Assembly: GCA_900549855.1 (NCBI GenBank)
Contig: URPS01000029.1
Coordinates: 1 to 27,730, forward strand
DNA: 27,730 nucleotides
Direction of reading: 5' to 3'
DNA from: an uncultured bacterium
Lineage (GTDB): Bacteria; Cyanobacteriota; Vampirovibrionia; Gastranaerophilales; Gastranaerophilaceae
Part shown: piece by piece, positions 23,486 through 27,730 of the stretch
Layout: the number at the start of each line of letters is the position of its first letter
How positions within the stretch are numbered: position 1 is the stretch's first letter
Translations under genes and position numbers: made by a program
Notes under the pieces: model-generated
Seen by the model: only the letters and a program-made list of their open reading frames with translations
Told to the model about the DNA's origin: nothing
The model's database searches: none

Positions 23486-24185
23486 TGTACTCGTAATCCT
23501 TCAAATCTGATAATTGTGAAACTTCCAAATCGTCAAATTCATTGTTAATTTCTTTAACTAACATACCCAAAATGAATACGGCGATAAAGATATCAAGTAA
23601 AACACCTAAATTTACGATAATAGGCATTTCTTTTGCAACAGATAATGATAATAAGAAAATACCATTCTCCATTGTGATAAACCCGATAACATTTGATAAA
23701 ACCTTATGTTTAATTGTAATCAACCACAAACTTGTAATGATTATCGCAATTGATACACCAAAATACATTGGGTCAACCAACTTGAATTGAGGAGCATCAA
23801 TATTCGCTACCAAAAATCCTGCAAACAAGATTACACTTGATATAAACAAACAGTAAAAGTGAGGAATATTTGCATCAGTATCTCTGTGTGCGTGTGTTTT
23901 CTTAACAACTTTCTTTAAGAAGAACGGGATTACAAACGCTTTTACTATCAATGTTTCGATTATTACAAATAAAAATCCTATGATATGGTGCATATTTGCA
24001 AATATTGCTTCCGGACCGGAAATCATTGTCCAGTTAAACCAAGGTTCTTTTGCAAATCCTGACAAACATACAAAGAACAACAACCAACCTTGAGCCACAA
24101 GCATATTTACGTGCGCTGCCAAACGACTCGTTGCTGCAATGTATATCATAGATAAACCTAATAAAATTATAAATATGTTTTCCAT
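23478..24185 (-). CDS. hyfE: HyfE-like membrane subunit (NuoK-like)
   Basis: 235 aa, six or so hydrophobic helices. The region GFITMENGIFLLSLSVAKEMP carries the conserved Glu of the NuoK/MrpC fold inside a helix, and the upstream part (GFLFVIIETLIVKAFVIPFFL) matches the HyfE-specific first half. It joins the antiporter-like subunits to the HyfC/NuoH-like subunit. Binding site AAAGG upstream. It follows a 73-bp gap with a perfect hairpin, where a hyfD gene stands in E. coli, and overlaps hyfF. Confidence 0.85.
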   Translation of the reverse strand: MENIFIILLGLSMIYIAATSRLAAHVNMLVAQGWLLFFVCLSGFAKEPWFNWTMISGPEAIFANMHHIIGFLFVIIETLIVKAFVIPFFLKKVVKKTHAHRDTDANIPHFYCLFISSVILFAGFLVANIDAPQFKLVDPMYFGVSIAIIITSLWLITIKHKVLSNVIGFITMENGIFLLSLSVAKEMPIIVNLGVLLDIFIAVFILGMLVKEINNEFDDLEVSQLSDLKDYEYND

Positions 24186-24225
24186 AATATTTACCTTTAA
24201 ACTACCTTTTTCGACTTTAGTTTAG

Positions 24226-24261
24226 TGATAAATAGTGCAATTAAAATTGCACTATTTATCA
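24226..24261 (-). other. Perfect 17-bp hairpin overlapping the hyfC-like stop codon
   Basis: Arms 24226-24242 and 24245-24261 are perfect inverted copies (TGATAAATAGTGCAATT). The hairpin starts with the hyfC stop codon on the minus strand. No T tract follows, so it is unlikely to be a terminator; an RNA stability or processing element inside the operon is more likely. Confidence 0.75.
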
Positions 24262-25185
24262 GCCTCCATATACTCTATAAGTAACTAGAGCAAGAATTAG
24301 AAGTGCTGTTAAAGACATAATGAATATGAATTCAAACACGTGTGTCATTCTGAATCTTGCCATAGATGATTCTACGGTACCAATGATTACTGAAAGAATA
24401 AATAGAATTGCAACATAAGCCAAAACAGCTTCTATTCCAACCCAAGAAGAAGGAATAATTAAATTTGCAATCAAAGATTCAAACAATAACATCTTGATAG
24501 CGGATGCCCAAGTAATCAATCCCAAATCCATACCGGAGTTATCAAGAATCATAACCTCGTGAATCATTGTTAACTCTAAGTGAGTTGTAGGATCATCTAC
24601 CGGAACTCTACAACCTTCTATTAACAACATTACAAATAATGTTATTGCAAGAAGAATTATAATAAGAACTCCATAAACTCCTGCATTCTCAAGAATCATT
24701 CTCAAGTTTCCGAAAGAAAAATGACCTGTCAATGCTACTACAGAAGCCATTGCAATGAAGAATGCCGGTTCAACAATTGTTGAAAAACAAGCTTCACGAG
24801 CTGCACCCATACCTTCAAAACTGCTTCCTGTATCCATTGCAGATAATAATGCAAAGAATTTACCCAAACTTAATGAATAAGCAAAGATAATAAAAGCACA
24901 AGGTACATTCACAATTGAAATACCGCCTGCCATTGGAACAAATAATGCTGCAAATATTGTTGTAGCAAAACCAACTACAGGAGCAAACTTAAACACCCAA
25001 GAAGTCGTTGTACTAATAACGAACTCTTTTTTCATAAGTCTTAAGAAATCCCATAAAGGCTGCCAAATACTTACACCTTTTCTTCCGGCAAAGAATGCCT
25101 TTGTTTTCTTAATTACGCCTACCATCAAGAATGGAGCAATTAAAAGAATTAATATATTTATTAATAATATTATTAAATTCATCAT
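24259..25185 (-). CDS. hyfC: HyfC/HycD-like membrane subunit (NuoH-like)
   Basis: 308 aa, about eight membrane helices. Diagnostic blocks: GMGAAREACFSTIVEPAFF and EGCRVPVDDPTTHLELTMIH followed by EVMILDNSG, the conserved charged loop of NuoH/HycD that faces the hydrogenase-like subunits and starts the proton path. It begins one base after the stop of the hyfB-like gene, with GGAGG inside that gene's end. Two Met codons in a row make the exact start ambiguous by one residue. Confidence 0.92.
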   Translation of the reverse strand: MMNLIILLINILILLIAPFLMVGVIKKTKAFFAGRKGVSIWQPLWDFLRLMKKEFVISTTTSWVFKFAPVVGFATTIFAALFVPMAGGISIVNVPCAFIIFAYSLSLGKFFALLSAMDTGSSFEGMGAAREACFSTIVEPAFFIAMASVVALTGHFSFGNLRMILENAGVYGVLIIILLAITLFVMLLIEGCRVPVDDPTTHLELTMIHEVMILDNSGMDLGLITWASAIKMLLFESLIANLIIPSSWVGIEAVLAYVAILFILSVIIGTVESSMARFRMTHVFEFIFIMSLTALLILALVTYRVYGG

Positions 25186-25186
25186 T

Positions 25187-27178
25187 TTAGTTTAATCCTC
25201 CAAACCAAATCAGACATACTATTGTCAATACAAGAAATGCTAAACCGTATGAAATGTATTGTTGAATATTACCGCTCTGAATTCTTTCAAATTTAGATAA
25301 TATTTTTTCATCCCACTTGATAAGAGGTTTAACAATATAAGCTTCTTCAATATCTTCAATATCCTGTTCATAATGAGCTTCACAAGGGAACAATTCCTTT
25401 GGTTTTTTGATGTGTGTAACTCTCTTGAACAATGGTTTTAATGTTGATAAGAACAAGCTAACATAAGAAGCTCCGGTATATTGAACGTGAGTATTGCCTC
25501 TGTTATAACCGCAACCCCAAGTTGTATGTTCTGCAACTTTTTTGTGAGCAAGCATTTTGCACAAATACAAACCTGTAATCATAGCTGCCAATATCAAGAA
25601 GCATATTGACAAGATTTGCATCATACCGATTACAGTCATTGGAACCTCGATAAGTTGTGTTTTTACAAACAAACTTACAGGACCTAAAATTAATGCTACA
25701 AATATATGTGGGAACAAACCAATTGTTAATGCAGCAACTGCCAATATAGCCATTGGAACCCACATTGATTTTGGAACATCTTTTTCTACGTGCTCATAAA
25801 TTTCAGCATTTCTAGGTTGACCCAAGAATGTAATACTTGCTGCTTTTGTGAAGCAAAGCATTGCCATTGTTCCAACCATAGCCAAACCTGCCATTGCTAA
25901 TATCAATGTTATTAACAACGCAGTATTGCTGCCCAAAGTTCCTTTTAACATACCGAAGTAAATCAAAAATTCACTTACAAATCCGTTAAATGGAGGTAAG
26001 CCACTGATTGCAGCTGCACCAATTATAAATAAGAAAGCAGTTTTAGGCATTTTTTTAATCAAGCCGCCCAAAACTTCCATATCTCTTGTATGTGTTCTGT
26101 TATAAACAGAACCAGCTCCGAAGAACATTAATTCTTTAAATATAGAGTGGTTTAGAATATGCAAAATTCCACCTGCAAAACCAAGCATTGCAACAAGTGG
26201 ATTTTCATAAGCCAAGCCTATCATACCCAAACCAATACCAAGACCTATAATACCAATATTTTCTATTGATGAATAAGCCAAAAGTTTTTTCAAATCTCTT
26301 TGAGCCAATGCGTATAATATACCATACAATGCAGTGACCAAAGCTATTACGAATACTGTATAAGCAACACTTTTTGTCGGAGTTCCCAACATAAATAAAA
26401 CTCTCAGGATTCCGTACAAACCGGTTTTAATCATTACACCTGACATAACCGCTGACACATGTGATGGTGCTGCAGGGTGAGCATCCGGTAACCAGTTGTG
26501 GAATGGTACAAAACCTGCCTTAATTCCAAAACCGATGAACGCAAGCATAAATATCAAGCTTGCAAACTTATCACCCTGATGAGCATAAGCTGCAAAGTCT
26601 GCAAAATTCATACTTCCTGAATGTAAATTTAACATTACAAACGCTGTTAATATAAATAATACAGAGAAGTGCATATAAACCAAATACTTAACACCTGCTT
26701 TTATAACTTCCTTCTTCTCGCCTTCGAAGATTACAAGGAAGAATGATGAAAGTGACATTACTTCCCAAACAATTAGGAAGAATAATGCGTTCTGAACAGT
26801 TACAACCATTAACATAGACGCAATCAGCATCATCAAAAAGAAACAATGTGATGAAACATTCATGCCTTTGTCTAAATATGGTTTCATATAACCGTTAGCA
26901 TAAACAGTCCCCAAGAAACTCATTAATGAGATTACTATTACAAAAAATGCAGATAACGGATCAATCACGAAATCTACATTTCCACAAATTGGGGATAAAT
27001 AAACAGTTTTTACAAGTGGTACACCTGTAAGCAAAACTGCTGCAGCAGGCAATAACATTAACCCTGCTGACAAAAATGAAAAGATAGAGCATACTTTAAA
27101 TTTCCAATGCTCTTTTACTACAACGGAAAGCAAAGCTCCCAAAAGTAGCATTCCTAGTGATAAAAAATAAATTTCCAT
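25187..27178 (-). CDS. hyfB: HyfB-like proton-pumping membrane subunit
   Basis: 663 aa, antiporter-family core (NuoL-like) of about 14 helices plus C-terminal extension. Visible key residues: Glu139 in WEVMSLSSFFL, Lys220 in GIKAGFVPFHNWLPDAHPAAPS and Lys251 in MSGVMIKTGLYG. A cytoplasmic stretch near 560-630 with TTWGCGYNRGN is typical of HyfB/HycC. It is the first gene of the minus-strand operon hyfB-C-E-F-G-I. Only a weak purine-rich binding site precedes the ATG, and no clear promoter was found. Confidence 0.92.
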   Translation of the reverse strand: MEIYFLSLGMLLLGALLSVVVKEHWKFKVCSIFSFLSAGLMLLPAAAVLLTGVPLVKTVYLSPICGNVDFVIDPLSAFFVIVISLMSFLGTVYANGYMKPYLDKGMNVSSHCFFLMMLIASMLMVVTVQNALFFLIVWEVMSLSSFFLVIFEGEKKEVIKAGVKYLVYMHFSVLFILTAFVMLNLHSGSMNFADFAAYAHQGDKFASLIFMLAFIGFGIKAGFVPFHNWLPDAHPAAPSHVSAVMSGVMIKTGLYGILRVLFMLGTPTKSVAYTVFVIALVTALYGILYALAQRDLKKLLAYSSIENIGIIGLGIGLGMIGLAYENPLVAMLGFAGGILHILNHSIFKELMFFGAGSVYNRTHTRDMEVLGGLIKKMPKTAFLFIIGAAAISGLPPFNGFVSEFLIYFGMLKGTLGSNTALLITLILAMAGLAMVGTMAMLCFTKAASITFLGQPRNAEIYEHVEKDVPKSMWVPMAILAVAALTIGLFPHIFVALILGPVSLFVKTQLIEVPMTVIGMMQILSICFLILAAMITGLYLCKMLAHKKVAEHTTWGCGYNRGNTHVQYTGASYVSLFLSTLKPLFKRVTHIKKPKELFPCEAHYEQDIEDIEEAYIVKPLIKWDEKILSKFERIQSGNIQQYISYGLAFLVLTIVCLIWFGGLN

Positions 27179-27730
27179 AACTACTTACATTCCCAAAACT
27201 ATGTACTAATTTTTCCATCTACCGTTATATTGCTAACAAAATAAAAATTCAACCCTTACTTTTTCTTTACTAAAAAGAAAAAGTAAGCAAAAAGAAAAGA
27301 ACACTAATATCGGCTCCTTGGTATAATCTACAAAATTATACAATAACTACAAACTCCGCCTCGAAGTAAAATCTACTAAACAAAAAAGACAAAAAGACTT
27401 ATCACACATGGTCGGCTTCTAAATCATAACTACAAAATCGTATTAAAATTACTAACTCCGCCTCAAAGTAAAATCTACTAAAACCAAAAAGGCAAGACCG
27501 AGTCTACATGCATAGCACTCTACCTCACCCTAACCCTCTCCTGCTAGGAGAGGGAATACGCCAAGCTTGTAGTTTCACCAATGAGGCGAAGCTTGTAAGT
27601 TCAATACCATCTTGTAGTTTTTACCAAGCAGCCGACCTTATATGATAAGTCTTTTTGGTTACTTTTTCTACAGAAAAGCTTGTAGTTTCACCAATGAGGC
27701 GAAGCTTGTAAGTTCAATACCATCTTGTAG
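27179..27730. repeat. Non-coding repeat-rich region at the window end
   Basis: No credible gene. A 55-bp direct repeat occurs at 27563-27617 and 27676-27730 (period 113, second copy cut by or ending at the window edge). A 29-bp near-repeat lies at 27352-27380 and 27454-27482. The segment at 27391-27418 recurs inverted at about 27626-27655. A perfect stem-loop (CCCTCTCCT gct AGGAGAGGG, 27534-27554) is of REP type. The upstream promoter of the hyf-like operon probably lies within the first 100 bp but could not be fixed. Confidence 0.7.

Noticed and set aside
24226..24261. Terminator inside the hyf-like operon
   Set aside because: The hairpin lacks a T tract on either strand and the downstream genes are tightly linked.
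27352..27730. CRISPR array
   Set aside because: Only two copies of each repeat, related spacers and no cas genes.

Overview
The window is AT-rich DNA from a diderm bacterium. An outer-membrane two-partner-secretion barrel, a lipoprotein and Sec signal peptides show the cell envelope. Low G+C, a hydrogenase-4-like membrane complex, FlhA/FliH-type export genes, a BioG-BioC pair and many small lineage-specific proteins fit a gut Vampirovibrionia/Melainabacteria genome (Gastranaerophilales-like). That taxonomic call is inference from gene content; no rRNA is present.

Layout. (1) 1-5171: the 3' end of a CHAP-type peptidase gene, an 80-aa small protein with a structured leader, then a minus-strand operon read fliG-like > fliH-like > flhA. 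A perfect 20-bp palindrome lies in the leader of that operon. (2) 5333-7494: bioG and bioC (early biotin synthesis, ATGA overlap) and a soluble orphan histidine kinase. (3) 7676-10774: a 1016-aa protein with an Ala-rich coiled coil, GLUG-type beta repeats and an acidic tail, closed by a strong terminator. (4) 10856-12110: two small proteins with leaderless-type promoters and a second copy of the 80-aa gene; its 160-nt leader matches the first with one mismatch. (5) 12116-14318: a detached piece of the spc ribosomal operon (rpsH, rplF, rplR) with unusually long structured spacers and its own terminator. (6) 14384-18625: a secreted TPR protein plus lipoprotein, convergent with an FhaC/ShlB-type transporter. 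(7) 18922-19646: two convergent small unknown genes. (8) 19722-27178: a six-gene minus-strand operon hyfB-C-E-F-G-(H/I). (9) 27179-27730: non-coding, repeat-rich.

Most notable: the Hyf-like large subunit has lost the paired cysteines that hold the NiFe centre, while the proximal FeS site and the antiporter-like subunits look intact. This is an Ehr-type ion-pumping complex rather than a hydrogenase. The most novel-looking signal is the duplicated, structured leader in front of the 80-aa genes, which is better conserved than the coding sequences it precedes. A recurring extended -10 box placed six bases before the start codon suggests that leaderless mRNAs are common here. No rRNA, tRNA, CRISPR array, transposase or integrase was recognised.
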